From Alistipes sp. (lineage in GTDB: Bacteria > Bacteroidota > Bacteroidia > Bacteroidales > Rikenellaceae): a DNA stretch of 49,241 nt. The notes under the pieces were generated by a model, which worked only from the letters and a program-made list of their open reading frames with translations, did no database searches and was not told the DNA's origin. Positions 7,498 to 15,866 of this stretch are shown piece by piece. Where the stretch lies: assembly GCA_017937765.1 (NCBI GenBank), contig JAGBCY010000029.1, forward strand, positions 1 through 49,241. The letters are read 5' to 3'. Position numbers and translations under genes: made by a program. Numbering within the stretch: position 1 is the first letter of the stretch; the number at the start of each line of letters is the position of its first letter.

Positions 7498-8763
7498 TCA
7501 CTTAACCGTTACACTCGGAATATCGCTCCACTTCGTAGTATAGTGGGGCGATTGCTTTTCGCTCGACGACAAGATGCGGCCACTACCCTGCACTGCAAAC
7601 TTTACCGTGCCTTTGCCAAACGCACTATTCACCGCATCGACCACCGACGTTAGTTTATGTTCTCGTTCCACGGCCTCACGGTCCTCAAAGAGCGAGTGCA
7701 TAACACTCTCCGCCGGAATGATGTGCGTGGCCACAACACCCGCCTTCTTATAGCCATAACCTCGGCGATAGAGCTCACGCGTTGCCGCCACCGCCCGCGT
7801 CACAATCACACGCTGGTCGTTGGTCGCCGCTGGCAGGTGTACGAGCTGCGTGCCATACATCTGGGGTGCATTGTCACGAAAGCGATTCGTGTAGGCAAAC
7901 ACCGTCAGCTCCGAGGCTGCAGAGCCCTGCTTCCTGAGCTTCTCGGCCACGGTCGATGCGAAGTTTGCCACCTGCTCCGTAAGCACTGCGACGTCGGATA
8001 TCTCCTCTGAGAAGCTACGCGATACGCATATCGACTGCTTAGCCTCGAAGCCATCCTCGAACTCTATACACGCCTCACCTCGGAGCTCCTTCCACGTCCT
8101 CACGCCCGTGATGCCCATCATATTTCTCACAACACCCTCTTCAAGCCTCGTATAGTCATAGGCCGTAAGGATGCCTATGTCCTTAAGTTTCGGTGCCGAG
8201 CGTCGACCAATACCCCACACATCCTCTATCGGATAACGGCGTAGTACCTTTTCGATATCCTCAGGGCGGTGCATATAACACCCACCCTTGAGCTTGGGAT
8301 ACTGTTTACAGAGTTTCGAGGCAATCTTTGCGAGGGTCTTTGTAGGAGCAATACCCACGGACACAGGGATGGAGGTTAGCTGCCAGCAACGTCGCGATAT
8401 ACTCTTGGCATAGCTATCGAAATCCACGCCTTGCAACCCGCGCAGATCGAGGAATGCCTCGTCAATGGAATATACCTCGATGGAGGGTGCAAACTCCTCC
8501 AACACCCACCGCACGCGTTGCGACATATCGCCATAGAGAGCCATATTTCCAGAGAATACCGCGACGTTTTGCCGCTCGACTATATCGCGTATCTTGAAAT
8601 AGGGAGCACCCATCTTTATGCCGAGAGCCTTAGCCTCGTTCGAGCGCGCAATAGCACACCCGTCATTACTCGAGAGCACAATGACAGGTCGCCCTTGCAA
8701 ATCGGGTCGAAAGACACGCTCGCAGGAGGCAAAGAAGTTATTGCAATCGGCAAGGGCAAACAT
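7498..8763 (-). CDS. umuC: DNA polymerase V catalytic subunit UmuC
   Basis: A 421-residue Y-family polymerase, the usual UmuC length. DCNNFFASCERVF at the N-terminus holds the first catalytic Asp and steric-gate region, VYSIDEAFLDL the catalytic Asp-Glu pair, VSVGIAPTKTLAKIASKLCK the palm motif, and DVWGIGRRSAPKLKDIGI the thumb HhH. The C-terminal region (residues about 235-345) is the little-finger domain and the end is DUF4113-like. Together with UmuD' it performs error-prone translesion synthesis. It starts four bases after the umuD stop, so the two are translationally coupled. Transcription presumably begins upstream of umuD or the DUF1295 gene; no LexA-box-like palindrome was recognised. 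Confidence 0.95.
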   Translation of the reverse strand: MFALADCNNFFASCERVFRPDLQGRPVIVLSSNDGCAIARSNEAKALGIKMGAPYFKIRDIVERQNVAVFSGNMALYGDMSQRVRWVLEEFAPSIEVYSIDEAFLDLRGLQGVDFDSYAKSISRRCWQLTSIPVSVGIAPTKTLAKIASKLCKQYPKLKGGCYMHRPEDIEKVLRRYPIEDVWGIGRRSAPKLKDIGILTAYDYTRLEEGVVRNMMGITGVRTWKELRGEACIEFEDGFEAKQSICVSRSFSEEISDVAVLTEQVANFASTVAEKLRKQGSAASELTVFAYTNRFRDNAPQMYGTQLVHLPAATNDQRVIVTRAVAATRELYRRGYGYKKAGVVATHIIPAESVMHSLFEDREAVEREHKLTSVVDAVNSAFGKGTVKFAVQGSGRILSSSEKQSPHYTTKWSDIPSVTVK

Positions 8764-8766
8764 CCG

Positions 8767-9195
8767 CTACATCTTCTTGATTGTATAGGTAACAACACCC
8801 CAGATTATAAAATTGTTATCAGGTGTCACCTCAATCGGCTTGTAAGCTATATTATGCTCATTAGCAGGCATCAGGCGAACGCCGCCGTGCCCTATCTCCA
8901 CGCGCTTGACGGTGTACTCTCCATCAATGAAACAAACGGCCTTACAATTATTATAGGGACTCACTGCTCTATCGACGATGATGATATCACCCTCGTCCAT
9001 ATCGGCATCGACCATCGAGACGCCGCTCACACGGAAGAAGAAGGTCGAGGCCTTGTGCTTAACGAGCAGTTTTACGAGATCCAACTTCTCGCGCACATCC
9101 TCCGCCGGCGATGGGAATCCAGCCTTTACATCACCGAGGAGTTCACTCTCAAACCCGCCATCGGTGTCGATGCTGTGGGGAATAAACTTATCCAT
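8767..9195 (-). CDS. umuD: UmuD, S24-family autoprotease subunit of Pol V
   Basis: A 142-residue protein from the ATG at 9195 (MDKFIPHSIDTDGG); the frame extends upstream to 9225 but would overlap the preceding gene. The self-cleavage site Ala25-Gly26 (DVKAGFPSPAED), the nucleophile Ser60 (RVSGVSMVDADM) and the general-base Lys97 (GEYTVKRVE) are all present at the normal spacing. RecA-stimulated cleavage would give UmuD', which activates UmuC. It sits between the DUF1295 gene (14-base gap) and umuC (3-base gap) on the same strand. Confidence 0.95.
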   Translation of the reverse strand: MDKFIPHSIDTDGGFESELLGDVKAGFPSPAEDVREKLDLVKLLVKHKASTFFFRVSGVSMVDADMDEGDIIIVDRAVSPYNNCKAVCFIDGEYTVKRVEIGHGGVRLMPANEHNIAYKPIEVTPDNNFIIWGVVTYTIKKM

Positions 9196-9209
9196 ACTAC
9201 AACCTCCGT

Positions 9210-10013
9210 TTAACCCTTCAACCACGTATGCTTTGCCACCGAGTAGATGGGTACAAAGGGGATTATCAGCGGGCGACGCTTGATATAGGCTTGAAACTCT
9301 GGGTCGCGACCATAGACCTCAGCCTGACGGAGCTCCAAGCGACGGGCTCCACTAAACATAACATAGACAATACCCACGTAGCCGAGCGTGGCGATAACCC
9401 ACTGCCACAACGTGCAGCACGCGCCAAAGCATATCACGAAGCTACCCGTCCACATCAGCACCTCGCCAAAGTAGTTGGGACAGCGCACCAAGCGATAGAG
9501 ACCCGTATCCACGAAGCGCGAGGCATTGATCTTCTTTGCGGCACTCTTCTGAGCATCGGCAACCATCTCGATGATGACACCCACAGCCGCCACAGCCATA
9601 CCTATCCACGCCCACGTGTGGTTCACAGCCTCGCCTTGCGCGAGGTTCGAGAGGTAGAATGTCACGGGGCTTATCTGTCCGATATAGAGCAGAGCACACG
9701 ATATCCATATCATAAACATCACAAACACGGGCTTTCGCGTAGTATTGTCGGGCTGATAGAGAATCTTCTTATACGATGCCGAACGACGCTCGCGAATAAG
9801 CAAATACATCGCCAAGCGAATACCGTAGACAAAGAGCACACCAGCAAGCAACAGTGCAGGGAGTGTCACGACATCGCGGAAGATAACGACCGACGCCACC
9901 GACAAGGCGGCAATCGACAGACCATAGCCGATGCTAAAGAAGTAGATGAAGTATATCCAGCCGACGGCCGACACGGCGAACGATATCGCCAAAAGGATTA
10001 ATAGGTAACTCAT
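9210..10013 (-). CDS. DUF1295-family membrane enzyme (steroid-reductase/methyltransferase-like)
   Basis: A 267-residue polytopic membrane protein from MSYLLILLAISFAVSAVGW; the upstream part of the frame (to 10061) falls within the leader. About six hydrophobic segments are visible. The C-terminal block FVDTGLYRLVRCPNYFGE, then ARRLELRQAEVYGRDPEFQAY and RRPLIIPFVP, is the DUF1295 signature, related to 5-alpha-reductases and ICMT-like methyltransferases that bind a nucleotide cofactor at the membrane. The reaction is unknown; lipid or sterol-like double-bond reduction is the usual guess. It is the first gene of a leftward unit with umuD and umuC, an odd partnership that may place the polymerase genes under this gene's promoter (10127-10134). 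The family call is sound, the function inferred. Confidence 0.8.
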   Translation of the reverse strand: MSYLLILLAISFAVSAVGWIYFIYFFSIGYGLSIAALSVASVVIFRDVVTLPALLLAGVLFVYGIRLAMYLLIRERRSASYKKILYQPDNTTRKPVFVMFMIWISCALLYIGQISPVTFYLSNLAQGEAVNHTWAWIGMAVAAVGVIIEMVADAQKSAAKKINASRFVDTGLYRLVRCPNYFGEVLMWTGSFVICFGACCTLWQWVIATLGYVGIVYVMFSGARRLELRQAEVYGRDPEFQAYIKRRPLIIPFVPIYSVAKHTWLKG

Positions 10014-10076
10014 AGCTATTCTGTTTTGTTTTTTATTCGGTAAATATGCAAATATTAGCAAACGCTATCACTTGAT

Positions 10077-10134
10077 GGTCCTCAAGGGGTAAACCACCTC
10101 GTTGCAGTAGGACCACCTAACGATTGCAAAGATA
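10077..10134 (-). promoter_or_regulatory. Promoter and hairpin leader of the DUF1295-umuDC unit
   Basis: On the minus strand TATCTTTG (10127-10134) is a perfect -7 box. About 20 bases on, GGTGGTCCT pairs with AGGACCATC (nine pairs with one G-U; core arms 10109-10114 and 10077-10082) around a loop of about 26 bases. Blocks TGGTCCTA, CTGCAA, TTTAC and CAAGTGAT recur in the same order after the promoter at 46231. The leader is about 105 bases long, ample for a cis-regulatory element. Confidence 0.5.
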
Positions 10135-10220
10135 CAAATTTATTTCATCATCCGCACATCATCGCACAATCATTGTGCCTATATTCTGATAGATTATGCA
10201 GCAGAGCCACAACCAAAGGA

Positions 10221-10251
10221 TTGCAAATAAAGATATAATTTTATATCTTTG
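10221..10251 (+). promoter_or_regulatory. Promoter of the M16-HD-GH3-GH2 operon
   Basis: TTG (10221-10223) and TATCTTTG (10244-10251) are 20 bases apart. The first gene starts at 10341, leaving a leader of about 80 bases that can form GTTCC/GGAAC and GAGG/CCTC pairings. Confidence 0.65.
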
Positions 10252-10340
10252 CATTCATAATGCGCACGTTCCATAGCGAGGCATCACTCTGAAGGGAACC
10301 TCCTATGCGACCGCCGTTTTACTTACAGAACGTTGACACT

Positions 10341-11579
10341 ATGATAAAATACAAGCAAGCAACCCTCGACAACGGCCTCACCATTCTGGTAAACCGCGAC
10401 CGCGCGTCGAAGCTCGCTGCCGTGAGCATTCTCTATAAGGTGGGTGCGCGCAACGAGCAGGAGACAAAGACCGGCTTTGCTCACCTCTTCGAGCACCTTA
10501 TGTTCCGCGGCACGCGCCTTGTTCCCGACTTCGATATCCCCGTGCAGATGGCCTCGGGCGAGAACAACGCCTTTACGAATAACGACTACACCAACTTCTA
10601 CATAACACTCCCAAAGGAGAACCTCTCCACCGCCCTATGGCTCGAGAGCGACAGAATGACAAACCTCGACATCAGCGAGGAGGCCTGCCGCACCGAGAAG
10701 CAAGTCGTCATCGAGGAGTTCAAGCAGCGTTACCTTAACCAGCCCTATGGCGACGAGCAGCTACTCCTGCGCGACCTCTGCTACACGACCCATCCCTACC
10801 GCTGGTCGACGATAGGAATATCAACGGAGCATATCGAGCGTGCCACGTTGGAGGATGTCCGCGCCTTCTACGCTCTGCACTATCGTCCTTCGCAGGCAAT
10901 ACTTGCCATCTCGGCCGACTTGGACGAAGATGAGATGATCGGTATGGCTACGGAGTATTTCAAGGATATCCCCGACAACGGTGGCAACATCGCGCCCGTC
11001 GCCGTGGAGCCCAAGCAGACAGAGCCACGACGTTTAGAGGTCGAGCGCAACGTGCCTGCCACCGACATAACCATCGCCTTTCATATGGGCGACCGTCTCT
11101 CGCGCGACTTCTTCCTCGGCGACCTCGCCTCCGATCTACTCGCTGGCGGCGAGTCGTCGCGACTGATCAACCGGTTAGTCAAGGAGCGCGGTCTATTCTC
11201 GAGCGTCAATGCCTACATCCTCGGCAGCCTCGACCCTGGGCTCTTCATCATCAAGGGACGCCTTATGCCCGAGACCTCGGAAGCAGAAGCCGAGGAGGCT
11301 CTATGGGGCGAGTTACGCGATCTTCAGCAGGGCAACATCTCGGACTATGAACTCGAGAAGGTAAAAAACAAGTTCGAGGCCAATATGCTTATGGGCGAGA
11401 TTAACGTAATGAACAAGGCGATGAACCTTTGTTTCTATGCTATGACTGGCCGTCTGGAGCTTATCAACGAGGAGGCCGACATTTTCCGTTCCATAACACG
11501 CGACGAGGTGATGGACTTCGCCCACCGCACCTTCGACAAGAATAACTCATCAACCCTTATCTACCGAGCAAAGCGATGA
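10341..11579 (+). CDS. M16-family zinc protease, active subunit
   Basis: A 412-residue pitrilysin-like protease. The inverted zinc motif HLFEH (residues 48-52) is intact, and the distal Glu ligand lies in the EKQVVIEEFKQR region about 75 residues later, so this subunit should be catalytic. The ATG at 10341 (MIKYKQATLDNGL) is preferred over 10305 because relatives begin just before the first strand. No signal peptide is seen, so it is probably cytoplasmic or a chamber-type protease. Its stop overlaps the start of the second M16 gene by four bases (ATGA), strong evidence of translational coupling and a heterodimer, as in other bacterial active/inactive M16 pairs. It heads the operon that runs to 18386. 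Confidence 0.93.
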   Translation: MIKYKQATLDNGLTILVNRDRASKLAAVSILYKVGARNEQETKTGFAHLFEHLMFRGTRLVPDFDIPVQMASGENNAFTNNDYTNFYITLPKENLSTALWLESDRMTNLDISEEACRTEKQVVIEEFKQRYLNQPYGDEQLLLRDLCYTTHPYRWSTIGISTEHIERATLEDVRAFYALHYRPSQAILAISADLDEDEMIGMATEYFKDIPDNGGNIAPVAVEPKQTEPRRLEVERNVPATDITIAFHMGDRLSRDFFLGDLASDLLAGGESSRLINRLVKERGLFSSVNAYILGSLDPGLFIIKGRLMPETSEAEAEEALWGELRDLQQGNISDYELEKVKNKFEANMLMGEINVMNKAMNLCFYAMTGRLELINEEADIFRSITRDEVMDFAHRTFDKNNSSTLIYRAKR

Positions 11580-12829
11580 TTGAGCAACCCGAGATAATCA
11601 CACCGCGCAGCGTGGATATGCCACGTGCCGTACAACACACCGCGAGCAATGGTGTAAAGATCTATGTCCTCGACACCGACGACTTCGAGGTCGTGCGCTT
11701 CACCTTTGTGTTTCGCGCCGGAACATCTATGCAGCTAAAGTCATTTACGGCATCTGCCACGGCGAATATGCTTGGCGAGGGCAGCACCTCGCTCTCGGCA
11801 CAGCAGATAGCCGACGAGCTCGACTTCTACGGCTCGTACTTCGACGTAAACATCGACCGCGACTACTCCTACATATCGTTCGTGTCGCTCTCAAAGTTCT
11901 TCTCGGAGACTGCACACGTAGCCTCTGAGATCGTGCTACGTCCAGCATTCGAGGAGCGCGAGCTTCAGCGATACTGCCAGAAACGCAAGCAGAGCCTCGC
12001 CATAGAGCGTAAGAAGGTGGAGGTGCAGTCGCGCGAGCTATTCGCCGAGGCACTCTTCGGTGCTAACCACCCATACGGAATATCAGCCTCGGGCGACAGA
12101 TACGACGACATCACGCGCGACGACATCATCGCCCTCTACCAACGACTCTATACCGCCGCCAACTGCTTTGTTGTTTGTAGTGGCCGTGTTGATGACACGG
12201 TGCTCCGCTCGATCGAAGAGATGGTTATGACGCTCCCCGCGGGCAATACCCCGCGCGTGGAGTTTCCCGACGTGGAGTCTACGCCGAGCATCCGCCGCGA
12301 TATAGACGGCGCGCTGCAATCATCCATCCGCGTAGGACGTATGCTCTTCCAGCGCACACACCCCGACTTTGTGGGTATGCAGGTCGTTGCAGCAACGCTT
12401 GGCGGCTATTTCGGTTCGCGCCTTATGCAAAACCTCCGTGAGGAGCACGGCTACACCTATGGTGTGATGGCCGCTATGGTAAACTTCGACCGCGAGGGTT
12501 ACCTCGCTATCGCCACACAGGTAGCTCGCGAGCATCGCGACGACGCCCTCCGCGAGATATACTACGAGATTGAGCGGCTGCGCACCGAGCTTATCTCGGA
12601 GGAGGAGCTCCAGATGGTCAAGAATATGATGATTGGCGAGGTGCTCCGCATCCTCGATGGACCTTTTGGCATTGCCGATGTCACCATTGAAAATATTATG
12701 TGCGGCGTAGGTAACGAGTATACCGAGCAGAACGTCGAGACTATATTTGCAATTACGCCCGAGGAGATACTGCATCTCGCCCAGAAATACCTCCGTCGCG
12801 AGGATCTCATCGAGACGGTCGTAGGATAA
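11576..12829 (+). CDS. M16-family protease, non-catalytic partner
   Basis: A 417-residue M16 fold. At the position of the zinc motif it has ASATANMLGEG, with no HxxEH, so it cannot bind zinc. It does keep RLMQNLREEHGYTYGV (about 282-297), whose Arg and Tyr complete the substrate pocket in two-subunit M16 proteases. With the upstream gene it should form one active heterodimer that degrades unfolded or short peptides. The four-base ATGA overlap supports coordinated synthesis. It is followed after 16 bases by the HD-domain gene. Confidence 0.9.
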   Translation: MIEQPEIITPRSVDMPRAVQHTASNGVKIYVLDTDDFEVVRFTFVFRAGTSMQLKSFTASATANMLGEGSTSLSAQQIADELDFYGSYFDVNIDRDYSYISFVSLSKFFSETAHVASEIVLRPAFEERELQRYCQKRKQSLAIERKKVEVQSRELFAEALFGANHPYGISASGDRYDDITRDDIIALYQRLYTAANCFVVCSGRVDDTVLRSIEEMVMTLPAGNTPRVEFPDVESTPSIRRDIDGALQSSIRVGRMLFQRTHPDFVGMQVVAATLGGYFGSRLMQNLREEHGYTYGVMAAMVNFDREGYLAIATQVAREHRDDALREIYYEIERLRTELISEEELQMVKNMMIGEVLRILDGPFGIADVTIENIMCGVGNEYTEQNVETIFAITPEEILHLAQKYLRREDLIETVVG

Positions 12830-12845
12830 CTAAACCATATGAGCT

Positions 12846-13481
12846 ATGCTTAACCCCGAACTCAGAGAGTACATCGAACGCGAGATACTTCCTCGCTACG
12901 ACCACTTCGACACAGCACATAGGCGCGACCACGTCGACACGGTGATCTCCGCGGCATTGGAGCTTGCCGATCACTACAACGTGAACAGGGATATGGTTTA
13001 CACCATTGCCGCCTACCACGACACGGGACTACGCGCTGGGCGCGACACCCACCACACCGAGTCGAAGCGTATAATCCTTGATGACGGAGAGCTGCGCCGC
13101 TGGTTTTCCGAGGAGCAGATATCAACAATGGCCGATGCCGCCGAGGATCACAGAGCCTCATCAAAGAGCGAGCCCCGCACGATTTACGGACGCATCGTAG
13201 CCGAGGCTGACAGGGTTATCGATAGTCGCACGATAATTCGTCGCACGATACAGTTTACGCTCACCAACCACCCCGAACTCAACCGCGAGGAGGGCTACGA
13301 GCGTATGGTCGAACACCTGAACGCGAAGTACAACTACGGAGGCTATCTTAAGCTATGGATCAAAGAGTCGGCAAATGCCGCGCGTCTCGAAGAGCTACGA
13401 CGCCTCATCGCCTCGCCCTCGGTCCTTCGCGCAACGTACGACGAGATATACAACAAGGAGACCGTAAAACAAGATTATTAA
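12846..13481 (+). CDS. HD-domain phosphohydrolase-like protein
   Basis: A 211-residue HD-superfamily protein. DTAHRRDHVDTVI (22-34) gives the first metal His (H29), AAYHDTGLRAG (56-66) the central HD doublet (H58-D59), and DHRASSKSEP with VAEADRVID the later helices and final Asp. The metal set therefore appears complete. Such proteins hydrolyse phosphoester bonds of nucleotides or metabolites; YedJ/YfbR-like and small HD phosphatases are the nearest types. No signal peptide is present, unlike the two glycosidases downstream. Its six-base gap to the GH3 gene and 16-base gap from the M16 partner indicate a shared transcript, though the metabolic link is not evident. Confidence 0.8.
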   Translation: MLNPELREYIEREILPRYDHFDTAHRRDHVDTVISAALELADHYNVNRDMVYTIAAYHDTGLRAGRDTHHTESKRIILDDGELRRWFSEEQISTMADAAEDHRASSKSEPRTIYGRIVAEADRVIDSRTIIRRTIQFTLTNHPELNREEGYERMVEHLNAKYNYGGYLKLWIKESANAARLEELRRLIASPSVLRATYDEIYNKETVKQDY

Positions 13482-13487
13482 CTAAAT

Positions 13488-15845
13488 ATGCTACACAGTA
13501 TGAAGAGCGTAAAATTACTACTTAGCACCCTGATGCTTGCCACCACGACACTGTCGGCAACAGCACAGGAGGTTGCACCTGCCATCGCTCGCGATAGCAA
13601 GATCGAACGCAGGGTTGAGAAGATTCTCAAGGGTATGACCCTCGAGCAGAAGGTCGGGCAGATGGCCGAGCTCGGCATTGATATGTTTGGCAATAGCGTC
13701 ACGGGCGTTGCCGACGACAAAAAATTCATTCTCAAAGAGGATGTCCTCGATGCCGTTGCCGAACAGTATATGTTTGGCTCGGTGCTCAACGCTCCGGGCA
13801 AGGCTCTCACGGCCGAGGAGTGGAACGAGCTTATCACTAAGATCAACGCCGCTTCAATAAAGCATACGGGTCTTCCCACACTCTACGGCATCGACGCCAT
13901 CCACGGTGCAACCTATACCTGGGCATCACCCCTCTTCCCGCAGGAGGTGAATGCCGCAGCATCATTCAACCGCGCCCTGGTACGCCAGATGGCCGAGATG
14001 ACGGCCTACGAGGTGCGCGCAAGCAATATCGCGTGGACCTACTCTCCGACGCTCGATCTCGGTCGTAAGGCATCGTGGCCCCGCCAGTGGGAGAGCTTCT
14101 CGGAGGATGCCTATCTCACGGCAGAGCTCGCTCGCGAGATGGTCCTCGGCTATCAGGGCGAGGATCCCAACCACATCGACCGATACCATATCGCCTCGTG
14201 TCCGAAGCACTATATGGCCTACGGTATGACCAACTCGGGCCAGGACCGCACACCGGCATACGTGTCTATCGCCGAGCTTCGCGAGAAGCACTTTGCGCCG
14301 TTCAAGGCAGCTATCGAGGCGGGCGCGTTGTCGATTATGGTGAACTCGGCATCAGTTAACGGCATACCCACGCACGCCGACTATGAGCTCCTTACCGTAT
14401 GGCTAAAGGAGGGCCTCAACTGGGACGGTATGATCGTAACCGACTGGGCCGACATCGTCAACCTCTACACCCGCGAGAAGATCGCCACCGACTACAAGGA
14501 TGCCATCCGTCTCTCGATAAACGCCGGCGTCGATATGTCGATGATTCCCTACGACGTCAACTTCTGCCCATTGCTTATCGAGCTTGTCAACGAGGGCAAG
14601 GTGTCGATGGAGCGCATTGACGATGCCGTTCGCCGTATCATCCGTATGAAGATACGCCTCGGTCTGCTCGACACACCGAACACCTACCTCGAGGACTACC
14701 CAAAGTTCCAGGGAAAGGAGATTCGCGAGGCCTGCTACGTGGCGGCAACCGAGTCGATTACGTTGCTTAAGAATAACGATAACATCCTCCCGCTGAAGCC
14801 CGAGACACGTATCCTTGTGGCTGGTCCCAATGCCGATCGTATGCGCCCCTTATGTGGCGGCTGGAGCTACTCTTGGCAAGGTGATATCGTCGACAAGGTT
14901 CTCCCAGAGGGCACCACGTTTGTCGATGCCATCCGTGCCGTCGGTGGTGATAACGTCAGCTTCGTAGCGGGCGTTGAGTACGCTACGGAGGGACACTTTG
15001 CCGGAGAGTGTAACATCGACATCGAGGCCGCCGTACGTGCTGCACAGGATGTAGACGTCGTAGTTCTCTGCATCGGCGAGAATTCATACTGCGAGACTCC
15101 GGGCAATATCACCGAGATGGCCCTCTCGGAGAATCAGCAGCAGCTCGCCAAGGCACTCATCGCCACGGGTAAGCCCGTGATCCTTGTTCTTAACGAGGGT
15201 CGTGGACGTATCATCTCGTCGTTTGTCGACGACACGGCAGCCGTTCTCCACACATACCTCCCTGGCACGGAGGGAGCCCGCGCACTTGCCGACATCCTCT
15301 ACGGTCGTGTCAACCCATCGGGCAAGCTACCCTACACCTACCAGAAGTACTCGAACGCTATGACTACCTACGACCACAAGGTATCCGAGAGCGTTGGCAC
15401 TATGGAGGGTGCCTACGACTATAACGCCGTGGTTGCCGTGCAGTGGGCATTTGGTTACGGTCTGTCGTACACCGAGTTTGAGTATAGCAACCTCCGAGTT
15501 CTCGAGGGCAAGGAGTTCAAGGCTGGCGACACCATCCGCATCGCTGTTGACGTGAAGAACGCGGGCGAGCGTAGCGGTAAGGAGAGCGTTCTACTCTTCA
15601 TCAACGACGATGTGGCTTCGATCGTTCCCGATGCACGCCGTCTCCGCGACTTCGAGAAGGTGGAGATCGCAGCAGGCCAGAGCGCGACCATCGAATTCGA
15701 GGTTCGTGCCGAGGAACTCGCCTTGGCGGCAAACGACGGCAAGTGGCACTTGGAGGAGGGCTCGTTCACCATACAGTGTGGCAACCTCACCGAACGTATC
15801 CTCTGCACCGAGACTGCACATTTGGGCTATAACATTCGCTATTAA
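13488..15845 (+). CDS. Glycoside hydrolase family 3 (beta-glucosidase-like), secreted
   Basis: A 785-residue GH3 enzyme. A second ATG at 13500 gives a cleaner signal peptide (MKSVKLLLSTLMLATTTLSATAQ); either start is possible. The barrel domain spans about 40-395, with TYGIDAIHGATYTW, the KHYMAYGM strand and the nucleophile D319 in MIVTDWADI. The alpha/beta sandwich (about 415-640) includes LLKNNDNILPLK and DVVVLCIGENSYCE, where the acid/base Glu is expected. A fibronectin-III-like domain follows FGYGLSYTEFEY. It should release beta-linked glucose or xylose from oligosaccharides in the periplasm. It lies between the HD gene and the GH2 gene in the same operon. Confidence 0.93.
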   Translation: MLHSMKSVKLLLSTLMLATTTLSATAQEVAPAIARDSKIERRVEKILKGMTLEQKVGQMAELGIDMFGNSVTGVADDKKFILKEDVLDAVAEQYMFGSVLNAPGKALTAEEWNELITKINAASIKHTGLPTLYGIDAIHGATYTWASPLFPQEVNAAASFNRALVRQMAEMTAYEVRASNIAWTYSPTLDLGRKASWPRQWESFSEDAYLTAELAREMVLGYQGEDPNHIDRYHIASCPKHYMAYGMTNSGQDRTPAYVSIAELREKHFAPFKAAIEAGALSIMVNSASVNGIPTHADYELLTVWLKEGLNWDGMIVTDWADIVNLYTREKIATDYKDAIRLSINAGVDMSMIPYDVNFCPLLIELVNEGKVSMERIDDAVRRIIRMKIRLGLLDTPNTYLEDYPKFQGKEIREACYVAATESITLLKNNDNILPLKPETRILVAGPNADRMRPLCGGWSYSWQGDIVDKVLPEGTTFVDAIRAVGGDNVSFVAGVEYATEGHFAGECNIDIEAAVRAAQDVDVVVLCIGENSYCETPGNITEMALSENQQQLAKALIATGKPVILVLNEGRGRIISSFVDDTAAVLHTYLPGTEGARALADILYGRVNPSGKLPYTYQKYSNAMTTYDHKVSESVGTMEGAYDYNAVVAVQWAFGYGLSYTEFEYSNLRVLEGKEFKAGDTIRIAVDVKNAGERSGKESVLLFINDDVASIVPDARRLRDFEKVEIAAGQSATIEFEVRAEELALAANDGKWHLEEGSFTIQCGNLTERILCTETAHLGYNIRY

Positions 15846-15866
15846 CCATTAATCATTAGAACGACT

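Larger units (their letters stand above)
10014..10340. other. Divergent intergenic region with two promoters and structured leaders
   Basis: This 327-base gap holds the leftward promoter of the DUF1295 unit (10127-10134) with a hairpin-bearing leader, and the rightward promoter of the M16 operon (10221-10251) with its own leader. No protein gene of normal size was seen. A ten-codon frame, ATGCGCACG... to TGA (10260-10292), begins just after the rightward -7 box. Confidence 0.6.
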
